A stretch of 64,000 bases of DNA from Burkholderia cepacia (GCF_001718835.1 NZ_CP013443.1:1488001-1552000); one strand, 5' to 3'. Counted from the stretch's first letter, positions 18,875-27,841 are shown. The notes: generated from the letters alone by a model not told the origin. A program made the numbers and translations.

Positions 18875-19789
18875 TCAGGCCGGCGCCGCCGCGCGCCGCT
18901 TCCCGGCATCGGCCGGCGGCCGCGCGGCCGCCTCCAGTGCGTCGCGCAGTGCGCCGAGTGCCGCCGACGCATAACCCTGCCGCCACGCGAGCAGCGTGTC
19001 GATGCTCTCCAGTTCGGGGATCACATGCGCGGCGATGTTGCCGGTCTCGGGCTGCAGGTCGAGCACCGAACGCGGCGCGACCGCGATGCCCGCGCCTGCC
19101 GCGACGCACGCGACGATCGCGTGATACGACCCGAGTTCGAGCACGCGCGCCGGCTTGACGCCGTGCGCCGCGTACCACTGTTCGACGTACTTGCGATACG
19201 TGCAGCCGCGCTCGAATGCGATCAGCGTCGGCAGGATCACGTCGCGCGGCGTGCGCACCGGCGGATGGCCGCGCGGCGTGAGCAGCACCAGGTCCTCGCG
19301 GAAGATCGGCACGGTCTCGAACGTGTCGGGCAGCGTGTCCGGTGCGGGCGGGCGCGCGAACAGCGCGGCGTCGATTTCGAAGTCGCGCACGCGCTCGATC
19401 AGCCAGCCCGTCGTGCCCGTCAGCAGTTCGAGCGACACGTCGGGCCACACGTGGTGATAGCGCGCGAGCACGGTCGGCAGCCGGCTCGCGGCCGTGCTTT
19501 CCATCGTGCCGAGCCGCAGCCGCCCGCGCGGCGTGTCTTCGCGCACCGCGTCGCGCGCCTCGTCGGCGAGCGCGAGCAGGCGCTCCGCATACGGCAGCAG
19601 CGTGTGCCCGGCCGGCGTCAGCACGAGCCGGCGGCCGTCGCGCACGAACAGCGCCGCGCCGAGTTCCTCCTCGAGCTGCTTGATGCGCGTCGTCACGTTC
19701 GACTGCACGCGATTGAGCTTCGCCGCCGCGCGCGTCACGCCGTTCTCGCGCACCACGGCCCGGAAAATCGCCAGCGCCGCCAGATCCAT
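18875..19789 (-). CDS. LysR-type transcriptional regulator
   Basis: 304 residues. The N-terminal winged helix-turn-helix (LAALAIFRAVVRENGVTRAA, then VQSNVTTRIKQLEEELGAAL) is followed by the periplasmic-binding-like effector domain (about residues 90-290), as in the YbhD/CysL-like group of the family. It is divergently transcribed from an MFS transporter gene with 128 bases between them that contain two overlapping inverted repeats. By the usual LysR arrangement it probably regulates that transporter. The ligand is unknown. Confidence 0.9.
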   Translation of the reverse strand: MDLAALAIFRAVVRENGVTRAAAKLNRVQSNVTTRIKQLEEELGAALFVRDGRRLVLTPAGHTLLPYAERLLALADEARDAVREDTPRGRLRLGTMESTAASRLPTVLARYHHVWPDVSLELLTGTTGWLIERVRDFEIDAALFARPPAPDTLPDTFETVPIFREDLVLLTPRGHPPVRTPRDVILPTLIAFERGCTYRKYVEQWYAAHGVKPARVLELGSYHAIVACVAAGAGIAVAPRSVLDLQPETGNIAAHVIPELESIDTLLAWRQGYASAALGALRDALEAAARPPADAGKRRAAAPA

Positions 19790-19804
19790 GATTCTCTCCG
19801 AGCG

Positions 19805-19839
19805 ATGAATGGATTCTCAATTATTCATTTTTCGAGAAT
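19805..19839. promoter_or_regulatory. Overlapping inverted repeats, candidate LysR operator
   Basis: Two inverted repeats interleave: ATGAAT (19805-19810) with ATTCAT (19823-19828), and ATTCTC (19813-19818) with GAGAAT (19834-19839). They lie in the AT-rich divergent promoter between the LysR gene and the MFS gene, where LysR proteins bind. Confidence 0.45.
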
Positions 19840-19917
19840 GTTTGGTCAAGCTACGATGACGGCATTCCGATTCACCGTCCGGCCGTGCGCCGTCCGGTAT
19901 TGCCGCCGCTTGCCGCC

Positions 19918-21150
19918 ATGTCCCGTTCCGATGCTGCGTCCGCCGTGCGCGGGCTTTCTTCATACGATGCCGCCCGGGCGGCCGCGCTTGCCTGCATGAT
20001 CGGGCTCGCGGTCGCGCTCGGCGTCGGCCGCTTCGCGTTCACGCCGCTGCTGCCGCTGATGCTCGCCGACGGCTCGATCGGGCTGAAGGGCGGCAGCTGG
20101 CTCGCGTCGGCGAACTATGCAGGCTACTTCGTCGGCGCGCTCAGCTGCGCGGCGCTGCGCGTCGCGCCCGCGCGGATGGTCCGCTTCGGGCTCGCGGCCA
20201 CCGTGCTGCTCACCGCCGCGATGGGCGTCGGCCATCTGCTGCCGGTTTGGCTCGCGGTGCGGTTCGTCGCGGGCGTGGTCAGCGCATGGACCTTCGTGTT
20301 CGTGTCGCAATGGGGGCTGCGCCGCCTCGCGGAACTGAGCGCGCCCGAGTGGAGCGGGGTGATCTACGCGGGGCCCGGCGTCGGCATCGTGCTGACGGGG
20401 CTGATCGGCAGCGCGCTGGCCGGCCATCGCGCAGCGCCCGGCTGGCTCGGCTTCGCGGCGCTGTCGGCCGGGCTGTCGGTCGCGATCTGGCGTACCTTCG
20501 GCGTCACGTCGGCGCCCGGCCTGCCGTCGTCAGGCGGCGCGCCGCGTGCGCCGGCCGCCGCGGCGCCGGCGGCCACGCAGCGTCACCGCGCGGACGCCAT
20601 GTCGCTCGTCGTGCTGTACGGGATGCCGGGCTTCGGCTACATCGTCACCGCGACCTTCCTGCCGGTGATCGCGCGCGCCGCGCTGCCGGCCGGCTCGCCG
20701 TGGCCCGACCTGTTCTGGCCGATGTTCGGCGCGGCGCTGATCGTCGGCGCGATCGCAGCTGCGCGACTGCCCGGGCACTGGGACAACCGGCTGCTGCTCG
20801 CGCTCGGCTGCGCGACGCAGGCGCTCGGCATCGCGGCCGGCATCGTGTGGCCGAACGCGGTCGGCTTCTCGGCCGGCAGTGCGCTGCTCGGCCTGCCGTT
20901 CACCGCGATTACGCTGTTCGCGATGCGCGAGGCGCGCCGCCTGCGCGGCGAGCGCGCGGCGGGGCTGATGGGGTACGCGACCGCGTCGTACGGGGTCGGG
21001 CAGATCGCGGGGCCGCTCGTGGCCGCGCCGCTGGTGGCGCAGAGCGGGTCGTTCACGCCGGTGCTGTGGATCGCGGCGGCGTCGCTCGTGGCCGGCGCGG
21101 CCGGGTTTGCGATGTGCGCATCGCGCGGCAGGCGCCGGTCGCCGGATTGA
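19918..21150 (+). CDS. YbfB/YjiJ-type MFS transporter
   Basis: 410 residues with about twelve hydrophobic helices. The first helix motif GLAVALGVGRFAFTPLLPLML is typical of the YbfB/YjiJ branch of the major facilitator superfamily, which has a conserved GxGRFxxTPxLP segment. A cytoplasmic loop near residue 210 is Ala/Pro rich. The start at 19918 was chosen because the upstream in-frame ATG at 19885 adds a Pro-rich tail without a ribosome site. It is controlled most likely by the divergent LysR regulator. Substrate unknown. Confidence 0.85.
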   Translation: MSRSDAASAVRGLSSYDAARAAALACMIGLAVALGVGRFAFTPLLPLMLADGSIGLKGGSWLASANYAGYFVGALSCAALRVAPARMVRFGLAATVLLTAAMGVGHLLPVWLAVRFVAGVVSAWTFVFVSQWGLRRLAELSAPEWSGVIYAGPGVGIVLTGLIGSALAGHRAAPGWLGFAALSAGLSVAIWRTFGVTSAPGLPSSGGAPRAPAAAAPAATQRHRADAMSLVVLYGMPGFGYIVTATFLPVIARAALPAGSPWPDLFWPMFGAALIVGAIAAARLPGHWDNRLLLALGCATQALGIAAGIVWPNAVGFSAGSALLGLPFTAITLFAMREARRLRGERAAGLMGYATASYGVGQIAGPLVAAPLVAQSGSFTPVLWIAAASLVAGAAGFAMCASRGRRRSPD

Positions 21151-21351
21151 TCGCGGCGCGTGCCGCGCCGCCGTCGCCGGTGGCGCTTGCCGCGTTCGCG
21201 ACGCGCGAGCCCGCGCGGCCCGCCGCGGCGGACGACCCTGACGCGGCTGGGGCCAGATCCTCTGCGGCGCGGGCAAACTCGCTAGAATGAAGCCTTTCCC
21301 GCGCCGAGCGGGCGCGCGAGCCGCCTGCGGGCGGCCTCCCCGGCGTCCGCC

Positions 21352-21900
21352 ATGCCCACATCGATGACCACCGCCGACTACCGCTTTTGCCCGCGCTGCG
21401 CGAGCCCGCTCACGGAGCGCGCCGATCCCGACCATGAAGGCGGCCGCGTTCGCCAGGCCTGCCCCGACGACACCTGCGGCTATGTCCACTGGAACAACCC
21501 GCTGCCGGTCGTCGCGGCGATCGTCGAGCTCGACGGCAAGATCCTGCTCGCGCGCAACGCGGCCTGGCCCGAAGGCATGTTCGCGCTGATCACCGGCTTC
21601 CTCGAGAACGGCGAGACGCCCGAGGACGGCATCGCACGCGAGGTGTTCGAGGAAACGGCCCTGAAGGCCGAGCACGTGTCGCTCGTCGGCGTCTACGAAT
21701 TCATCCGCAAGAACGAACTGATCATCGCGTACCACGTGCGCGCGTCGGGCACGGTCGCGCTGTCGCCGGAACTGCTCGAATACAAGCTCGTCGATCCGCC
21801 GCTGCTGCGTCCGTGGCGCGCCGGCACGGGTGTCGCGCTCGCCGACTGGATGCGTGCGCGCGGCCTCGATTTCGAATTCGTCGACCGGCCGGGCCAGTGA
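21352..21900 (+). CDS. Zinc-ribbon Nudix hydrolase (NudC-like)
   Basis: 182 residues. An N-terminal zinc ribbon (YRFCPRC about residue 15, then CPDDTCGYVHWNNP about residue 45) precedes a Nudix domain, the same order as in NADH pyrophosphatases but without their N-terminal domain. The Nudix box begins GFLENGETPEDG with REVFEET; the usual Gly near its end is Ala (EETAL). The start may be ATG 21352 or 21364. It opens a same-strand run with a thioesterase and an ABC transporter, though 142 bases separate it from the next gene. Confidence 0.85.
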   Translation: MPTSMTTADYRFCPRCASPLTERADPDHEGGRVRQACPDDTCGYVHWNNPLPVVAAIVELDGKILLARNAAWPEGMFALITGFLENGETPEDGIAREVFEETALKAEHVSLVGVYEFIRKNELIIAYHVRASGTVALSPELLEYKLVDPPLLRPWRAGTGVALADWMRARGLDFEFVDRPGQ

Positions 21901-22042
21901 CGGGCCGGCCAGTCGGGTTGCAGCCGCCGTGCCGCGCGCGATCGCGGTGCCCGGCTTCCTGTCGGCGCGCCGTGTCATGCGGCCGCCGCGCTTCGTCCTC
22001 AGCGCTTTCATCGTCCTGACCGCCACCGCCATCGCCATCGCC

Positions 22043-22480
22043 ATGTCCGACAAGCCGCAACCGCGTCCGCGCGACGCCTATCGCCACTTCCTGCCGATCA
22101 CGACCCGCTGGATGGACAACGACGTCTACGGGCACGTGAACAACGTCGTCTACTACAGCTACTTCGACACGGTCGTGAACGAATACCTGATCCGCGCCGG
22201 CGTGCTCGACGTCGAGCACGGGCAGACGATCGGCCTCGTGGTCGAGACGCAGTGCAACTACTTCGCGCCGCTGGTGTTTCCGCAGTCGGTCGACGCGGGC
22301 TTGCGGGTCGTGAAGCTCGGCACGTCGAGCGTGCGCTACGAGGTCGGGCTGTTCGCGCAGGGTGACGCGTCGCCCGCCGCACAGGGGCATTTCGTGCACG
22401 TGTACGTCGATCGCGACACGCGCCGCCCGGTGCCGCTGCCCGACGCGCTGCGCGCCGCGCTCGGGCCGCTCGCGGCCTGA
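22043..22480 (+). CDS. Hotdog-fold acyl-CoA thioesterase (YbgC/FadM-like)
   Basis: 145 residues. The motif TTRWMDNDVYGHVNNVVYYSYFD near residue 20 is the 4-hydroxybenzoyl-CoA thioesterase-family active site, with the catalytic Asp in MDNDVYGH. The ETQCNYFAPLVFP segment and the rest of the hotdog fold follow. These cytoplasmic enzymes hydrolyse acyl-CoA thioesters. ATG 22043 is preferred; longer in-frame starts add a hydrophobic segment without a ribosome site. The LivH-like permease begins 7 bases after its stop, so they are likely co-transcribed. Confidence 0.85.
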   Translation: MSDKPQPRPRDAYRHFLPITTRWMDNDVYGHVNNVVYYSYFDTVVNEYLIRAGVLDVEHGQTIGLVVETQCNYFAPLVFPQSVDAGLRVVKLGTSSVRYEVGLFAQGDASPAAQGHFVHVYVDRDTRRPVPLPDALRAALGPLAA

Positions 22481-22487
22481 CTTCGCG

Positions 22488-23423
22488 GTGCACGCGTTCG
22501 CGCTCCAGGCCTTCAACGGCCTCAGCTACGGCTTGCTGCTGTTCATGCTGTCGGCCGGCCTCACGCTGATCTTCAGCGTGCAGGGCGTGCTCAACTTCGC
22601 ACACGCGAGCTTCTACATGCTCGGCGCGTATGTCGGCTACAGCATCGCGGCGTACGCGGGCTTCTGGCCCGCGCTGGTCCTCGCACCGCTCGCGGTCGGG
22701 CTGCTCGGCGCCGGCTGCGAACGCACGCTGCTGCGCCGCGTCCAGGCGCGCGGCCATACGAGCGAACTGCTGCTGACCTTCGGCCTCGCGTACCTGATCG
22801 GCGAGGGCGCGAAACTCGTGTGGGGCCTGGCGCCGCTGCCGGCCCCCGTGCCGGCGCTGCTCGACGGCGCGCCCGTGACCGTCTTCGGCCTCGCGCTGCC
22901 GCGCTACCGGCTGTTCATGATGGGGATGTCCGCGGCGATGCTCGTCGCGCTCGGCGCGTTGTTGCGCGCGTCGCGCATCGGGCTCGTCGTGCGTGCGGCA
23001 CTCACGCACCGGGCGGCCGTCGAGGCGCTCGGCTACGACGTGCCGCGCGTGATGACGGCGCTGTTCGGTGCGGGTACCGCGCTGGCGGCGCTGGCCGGCG
23101 TGATCGGTGCGCCGCTTGCGGTGATCGAGCCCGCGCTCGCCGAGACGGTCGGGTCGGTCGTGTTCGCGGTCGTCGTGATCGGCGGGCTCGGTTCGCTCGG
23201 CGGCGCGTTCGTCGCGTCGCTCGCGGTCGGCTTCGCGCAGACCTTCGCGGCCGCGAGCGACACGTCGCTGCGCGACCTCGCGCAGTGGGCCGGCATCGCG
23301 CTGCCCGACAGCGTGGCCGCGGTGTCGATCGCGCAGCTCGCGCCGCTGGTGCCGTACCTGCTGCTCGTCGCGGTGCTGGTCGCGCGGCCGCGCGGGCTGT
23401 TCGGCGAGCGCGCCGATGCGTAG
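22488..23423 (+). CDS. Branched-chain amino acid-type ABC permease (LivH-like)
   Basis: 311 residues from GTG 22488, which sits 7 bases after the thioesterase stop and begins right at the family N-terminus (ALQAFNGLSYGLLLFMLSAG). About eight membrane helices. The LTLIFSVQGVLNFAHASFYMLGAY segment is the hallmark of HAAT-family permeases, and VVFAVVVIGGLGSLGGAF near residue 225 is the ATPase-contact loop. It overlaps the LivM-like gene by 8 bases. Members import branched-chain or other amino acids, amides or urea. Confidence 0.9.
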   Translation: MHAFALQAFNGLSYGLLLFMLSAGLTLIFSVQGVLNFAHASFYMLGAYVGYSIAAYAGFWPALVLAPLAVGLLGAGCERTLLRRVQARGHTSELLLTFGLAYLIGEGAKLVWGLAPLPAPVPALLDGAPVTVFGLALPRYRLFMMGMSAAMLVALGALLRASRIGLVVRAALTHRAAVEALGYDVPRVMTALFGAGTALAALAGVIGAPLAVIEPALAETVGSVVFAVVVIGGLGSLGGAFVASLAVGFAQTFAAASDTSLRDLAQWAGIALPDSVAAVSIAQLAPLVPYLLLVAVLVARPRGLFGERADA

Positions 23424-24654
23424 CCGCACGCTCGCCGCCGGTCTGGCGCGCTGGTCGCTGTTTGCCGCGTGCGTCGCGCTGCCCGCGTGGCTGTGGCCGC
23501 ATGGTGCGGTGCTCGGCTATCTCGCGCAGACGGCCGCGCTCGTCGTGCTCGCGCTGTCGTACAACCTGCAGCTCGGCACGACCGGGCTGCTGTCGTTCGG
23601 GCACGCGGCGTTCGCGGGCCTCGGCGCGTTCGCGGCCGCGCACTGGTTCAACCGCTTCGGCGGCCCGCTGCCGCTGTTGCCGCTCGTCGGCGGCATGGCC
23701 GGTGCCGGTTTCGGCTTCTTGGCCGGGCTGCTCGCGACGCGCCGTGCGGGCACCGCGTTCGCGATGATCACGCTCGGGCTCGGCGAATGCGTCGCGGCTG
23801 CCGCGTGGAGCGTACCCGCGTGGTTCGGCGGAATCGGCGGCGTGCCGATCGACCGCGCGAGCGGCACGCCGTGGGGCGGCTGGCATTTCGGCGCACCGGC
23901 GCAGGCGTATGCGGTCATCGCCGCGTGGTGCATCGCGTCGGCGTGGGCCATGCACGCGCTGACGCGCATGCCGCTCGCGCGGCTCGCGAACGCGGTGCGC
24001 GACAACCCCGCGCGCGTCGCCGCGCTCGGCACCGATCCGCGCCGCGTGCGGCTCGCGATGGTCACCTGCGCGTCGTTCTTCGCGGGCGTCGCCGGCACGC
24101 TGACGCTGATCGACGTCGAAATCGCGACGCCCGACAGCGTGTCGATGGCGCGTTCGGCGACCGTGCTGATCGCCGCGGTGATCGGCGGCACCGGTACGTT
24201 CTTCGGGCCGGCCGCCGGCGCCGCCGTGCTGACCCTGCTGAGCATCGTCGTCGCGGGCGTGTCGCGCGCGTGGGCGCTGTATCTCGGCGTGCTGTTCGTC
24301 GCGATCGTCGTGGCCGCGCCGCGCGGGCTCGCGGGCGTCGCGGCGGACGTCGCGCACGCGCTGCGGCCCGGCGCGCGCAAGGGCGAACGCGCGGCGCTGC
24401 TGCATGGCGTCGCGGCGAGCCTGTGCGGGGGCGTCGCGATCGTCTGCGCGGCCGAGCTCGGTTATGCGTGGCGCTTCGCGCAGGACGGCGGCGCGCCGGT
24501 CGCGTTCGGCGCGTGGCAGGTCGATGCGGGCGCGCCGTTCGGCTGGGCGGTCGCGCTCGCGGCGGCGGGGCTCGGCGCGCTGCTGTGGCGCCGGCGCGGC
24601 CGGATCGTGCGCGACATGTCCAGCGTGCACGGAACGCAAGGCGCGCCGCGATGA
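23416..24654 (+). CDS. Branched-chain amino acid-type ABC permease (LivM-like)
   Basis: 412 residues, multi-helix. LSYNLQLGTTGLLSFGHAAFAGLGAF near residue 45 and RDNPARVAALGTDPRRVRL with a following VIGGTGTFFGPAAGA loop near residue 255 define the LivM family. After the usual end near residue 310 there is an extension with two further hydrophobic segments (about residues 335-355 and 375-395), which not all LivM proteins have. It overlaps both neighbours (8 and 4 bases), consistent with a stoichiometric operon with LivH, LivG and LivF-like partners. Confidence 0.9.
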   Translation: MRSRTLAAGLARWSLFAACVALPAWLWPHGAVLGYLAQTAALVVLALSYNLQLGTTGLLSFGHAAFAGLGAFAAAHWFNRFGGPLPLLPLVGGMAGAGFGFLAGLLATRRAGTAFAMITLGLGECVAAAAWSVPAWFGGIGGVPIDRASGTPWGGWHFGAPAQAYAVIAAWCIASAWAMHALTRMPLARLANAVRDNPARVAALGTDPRRVRLAMVTCASFFAGVAGTLTLIDVEIATPDSVSMARSATVLIAAVIGGTGTFFGPAAGAAVLTLLSIVVAGVSRAWALYLGVLFVAIVVAAPRGLAGVAADVAHALRPGARKGERAALLHGVAASLCGGVAIVCAAELGYAWRFAQDGGAPVAFGAWQVDAGAPFGWAVALAAAGLGALLWRRRGRIVRDMSSVHGTQGAPR

Positions 24655-25403
24655 ACGGCGCCGCGCTCGCCCTGCACGGCATCACGCAGCGCTTCGGCGC
24701 GCAGACCGTGCTCGACGGCGTCGAGCTGAGCATCGCGGCCGGCGAGCGCCATGCGCTGATCGGGCCGAACGGCGCGGGCAAGTCGACGCTGTTCGACGTG
24801 ATCGCCGGTGCGACGCGACTCACGCGCGGGCGCGTGGTGCTGCACGGCGTCGACCTGCGCGGGCGCGGGCCGGTCGTCGCGAGCCGCCTCGGCATCGGCC
24901 GCAGTTTCCAGCAGACGAGTGCGTTCGCGCGGCTGACCGTATTCGACAACCTGCGCTGCGCGGCGCTGCATGCGCCCGCCGAACGGCGGCGCTGGTGGAA
25001 CCGGCTGCGCGAATCGGCCTCGGTCGATCTCGCGGCCGCGCGCGTGCTGCACGACATCGGGCTCGATGCGCGGCGCGGCACGCTGGCCGCCGAACTGAGC
25101 TATGCGGAACAGCGCGCGCTCGATCTCGGGATCGCGCTCGCGAGCGGTGCGCGCACGCTTCTGCTCGACGAACCGACGGCCGGCATGAGCCGCGAGCAGG
25201 CGGCGCGGATGATCGCACTGATCCGCGCGACGACGCAGGGCCGCACGGTGCTGATGATCGAGCACGACATGGACGCGGTGTTCGGCTTCGCCGAACGCAT
25301 CACGGTGCTCGTGCGCGGCGCGGTGGTCGCGACCGGCGCGCCCGATGCAATCCGTGCCGATTCGCGCGTGCGCGCCGCATATCTGGGCGAGGGGCGGGCA
25401 TGA
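24651..25403 (+). CDS. ABC transporter ATPase (LivG-like)
   Basis: 250 residues. Walker A is GPNGAGKST near residue 40, the signature is LSYAEQRALDLG near residue 148, and Walker B is TLLLDEPTAGMSREQ near residue 170, with the switch His in LMIEHDMD. The HAAT-type arrangement (FQQTSAFARLTVFDNL, and a long helical insert after it) fits LivG. The ATG overlaps the LivM stop by 4 bases, and its own stop overlaps the LivF-like start by 4 bases. Confidence 0.92.
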   Translation: MNGAALALHGITQRFGAQTVLDGVELSIAAGERHALIGPNGAGKSTLFDVIAGATRLTRGRVVLHGVDLRGRGPVVASRLGIGRSFQQTSAFARLTVFDNLRCAALHAPAERRRWWNRLRESASVDLAAARVLHDIGLDARRGTLAAELSYAEQRALDLGIALASGARTLLLDEPTAGMSREQAARMIALIRATTQGRTVLMIEHDMDAVFGFAERITVLVRGAVVATGAPDAIRADSRVRAAYLGEGRA

Positions 25404-26104
25404 GCGCACTGCTGGACATTCGCGGCCTGCGCGCGTGGTACGGCCTGCAACCCGTGCTCGACGGCGTCGATCTTGCGCTTGCACCGGGCGAGACGCTCGC
25501 GCTGCTCGGCCGCAACGGCTCGGGGCGCTCGACGCTCGCGAAAGCCGTGATGGGGCTCGTGCGCACGGCCGGCTCGGTGCGCATCGCCGGCGTCGAATGC
25601 GTGGGCGCGCGCACGTTCGAGATCGCGCGGCGCGGTGTCGCTTACGTCGCCGAAAGCCGCGACGTGTTCCCGCTGCTGACGGTGCGCGACAACCTGAGGC
25701 TCGGGCTGCGCGGCGCCGGCGGTGCGGCCGAACGCGCGGCGCTCGAACGGCTGTTCGACCGCTTTCCGCTGCTGTCCGCGCGCGCGGACGTGAAAGCCGG
25801 GCGGCTGTCGGGCGGCGAACAACAGGTGCTCGCGCTGGTGCGGGCGCTGGCCGGCCGCCCGCGCGTGCTGATCGTCGACGAACCGGCCGAAGGCCTCGCG
25901 CCGCTCGCGGTCGACGAAGTCGGCGCGTGCCTGGCCGCGCTGCAGGCCGACGGCGTCGCGATCCTGCTGATCGAACAGCGGCTGCAGTTCGCGCCGCGGC
26001 TCGCGCGGCGCGTCGCGGTGATGGGGCGCGGACGGATCGTCTACGACGGCGCGCTCGACGGCCTGGGCGGCGAGATTACCGACGCGTGGCTGAGCGTGGG
26101 GTGA
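25400..26104 (+). CDS. ABC transporter ATPase (LivF-like) with altered Walker A
   Basis: 234 residues. It has the LivF layout: LRAWYGLQPVLDGVDL, an LSGGEQQVLALVRAL signature near residue 140, Walker B RVLIVDEPAEGLAP near residue 160, and LLIEQRLQ. The P-loop reads GRNGSGRST, so the invariant Lys is Arg (codon CGC). In most ABC ATPases that Lys is required for ATP hydrolysis, so this half-site may be weak or silent while the LivG-like partner keeps the normal residue. It ends the operon; no binding protein gene follows. The family call is firm; the activity is uncertain. Confidence 0.88.
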   Translation: MSALLDIRGLRAWYGLQPVLDGVDLALAPGETLALLGRNGSGRSTLAKAVMGLVRTAGSVRIAGVECVGARTFEIARRGVAYVAESRDVFPLLTVRDNLRLGLRGAGGAAERAALERLFDRFPLLSARADVKAGRLSGGEQQVLALVRALAGRPRVLIVDEPAEGLAPLAVDEVGACLAALQADGVAILLIEQRLQFAPRLARRVAVMGRGRIVYDGALDGLGGEITDAWLSVG

Positions 26105-26265
26105 CGACGGGCGGCGGATTGTTCGGCTGGCCCAGCCAGTCAATTCGCGGCGAGCCGCTTTATCGCCGCCGGGCGGACGCCTAGAGTGACACCGTCGCCG
26201 GCTCGTCGCGTCGCAGCGGCAGCCGGTGCGATCCATCGTGCATCATCAGACTGAGGAATGAAATC

Positions 26266-27012
26266 ATGAGCAAGCTGGCAGGCAAGGTCGCGATCGTCAC
26301 GGGCGGATCGAAGGGCATCGGCGCGGCGATCGCGAAGGCACTGGCCGCCGAAGGCGCGTCGGTCGTCGTCAACTACGCGAGCAGCAAGGCGGGTGCCGAC
26401 GCGGTCGTCGGCGCGATCGTCGAAGCGGGCGGCCGCGCGGTCGCGGTGGGCGGCGACGTGTCGAAGGCAGCCGACGCGCAGCGCATCGTCGATACGGCGA
26501 TCGACACGTACGGCCGTCTCGACGTGCTCGTCAACAATTCAGGCGTGTACGAATTCGCGCCGATCGAGGCGATCACCGAAGAGCACTATCGCCGACAGTT
26601 CGACACGAACGTGTTCGGCGTGCTGCTGACGACGCAGGCAGCCGTCAAGCATCTCGGCGAAGGCGCGAGCATCATCAACATCAGCTCGGTGGTGACCAGC
26701 ATCACGCCGCCCGCCAGCGCCGTCTACAGCGGCACCAAGGGCGCGGTCGACGCGATCACCGGCGTGCTCGCGCTCGAACTCGGCCCGCGCAAGATTCGCG
26801 TGAACGCGATCAACCCGGGGATGATCGTGACCGAGGGCACCCACAGCGCGGGCATCATCGGTTCGGATCTCGACAAGCAGGTGCGCAGCGAGACGCCGCT
26901 CGGCCGCCTCGGCGAGCCGGACGACATCGCGTCGGTGGCCGTGTTCCTCGCGTCGGACGACGCACGCTGGATGACCGGCGAGCATCTCGTCGTGAGCGGC
27001 GGCCTGAACTGA
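26266..27012 (+). CDS. Short-chain dehydrogenase/reductase
   Basis: 248 residues, the usual size for a classical SDR. The cofactor motif TGGSKGIG starts at about residue 12, NNSG follows near residue 90, the catalytic Ser is in INISSVV near residue 140, and YSGTK supplies Tyr and Lys near residues 153-157. It resembles FabG-type 3-oxoacyl reductases and glucose/sugar dehydrogenases (ending VSGGLN). GGAATGAAATC precedes the ATG. It converges on iolB, so a role in inositol or sugar metabolism is possible but not shown. Confidence 0.88.
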   Translation: MSKLAGKVAIVTGGSKGIGAAIAKALAAEGASVVVNYASSKAGADAVVGAIVEAGGRAVAVGGDVSKAADAQRIVDTAIDTYGRLDVLVNNSGVYEFAPIEAITEEHYRRQFDTNVFGVLLTTQAAVKHLGEGASIINISSVVTSITPPASAVYSGTKGAVDAITGVLALELGPRKIRVNAINPGMIVTEGTHSAGIIGSDLDKQVRSETPLGRLGEPDDIASVAVFLASDDARWMTGEHLVVSGGLN

Positions 27013-27040
27013 GCCAAAGGGCCGGCCCGCGCGCATCCCG

Positions 27041-27841
27041 CTACTTCTGCTCGAGCATCCATTCGTGCGCGGGGTCGTTCTTGAACGCCCACGCGCGGCT
27101 CGGCCCGGCCATCACGTTCAGGTAATACGACTCGTAGCCGTAGGGCACGACGACCGGGTGATAGCCGCGCGGCACCAGCACGACGTCGTGGTCGCACGCG
27201 GCCATCGATTCGTCGAGGTCGCGTTCGTCGGTGTACACGCGCTGGAACGCGAAACCCTGCGGCGGATGCACGCGGTGATAGTAGGTTTCCTCGAGCGAGC
27301 TCTCGAACGGCACGTTGTCGGTGTCGTGCTTGTGCGGCGGATAGCTCGACGAATGCCCGGACGGCGTGCGCACCTCGACGACGAGCAGCGCTTCGGCGGG
27401 CTCCGTCTGCGGAAGGATGTCGCAGACGTAGCGCGTATTCGCGCCCGCGCCGCGCACCGAGCGCTTCATCTGCGACGGCTTGATCACGCGCGCCGGATAT
27501 TTCCCGGTCGCGGGCGCGGTCGCGACGCCGAGCTCGGCCGCGCGCGACGCCGCGACCGTGACGCGCACGCCCGGCGGCAGATACAGCGCATACGGCGCGA
27601 CGCCGTCGAACACGCTGTCGCGCGAGCCGAGATCGGTCCAGCGCGTGCCGTCTTCCGCGGTGATGTCGACGCTGCCGGTCAGCACGACGATGCACGTCTC
27701 GCGCGCGGCTTCGTGCAATTCGACCGATTCGCCGGCCACGAGCCGATACGCGGTGAAGCCGACATGCCGCCAATGCGCGGATTCCGGCGTGACGCGCGCG
27801 ATCGTCGGTCCGTCCTGTGCGCCTTTGACCAGCAGGCTCAT
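27041..27841 (-). CDS. iolB: 5-deoxy-glucuronate isomerase
   Basis: 266 residues. IolB isomerises 5-deoxy-glucuronate to 2-deoxy-5-keto-gluconate in myo-inositol breakdown. The bicupin layout is visible: metal-binding SYPPHKHDTDN with a later EETYYHRVHPPQGFAFQRVY, and a C-terminal VPRGYHPVVVPYGYESYYLN, all characteristic of the IolB/KduI-like family. The start overlaps the iolE stop by 4 bases. It is the last gene of the minus-strand iol operon and converges on the SDR gene. Confidence 0.97.
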   Translation of the reverse strand: MSLLVKGAQDGPTIARVTPESAHWRHVGFTAYRLVAGESVELHEAARETCIVVLTGSVDITAEDGTRWTDLGSRDSVFDGVAPYALYLPPGVRVTVAASRAAELGVATAPATGKYPARVIKPSQMKRSVRGAGANTRYVCDILPQTEPAEALLVVEVRTPSGHSSSYPPHKHDTDNVPFESSLEETYYHRVHPPQGFAFQRVYTDERDLDESMAACDHDVVLVPRGYHPVVVPYGYESYYLNVMAGPSRAWAFKNDPAHEWMLEQK

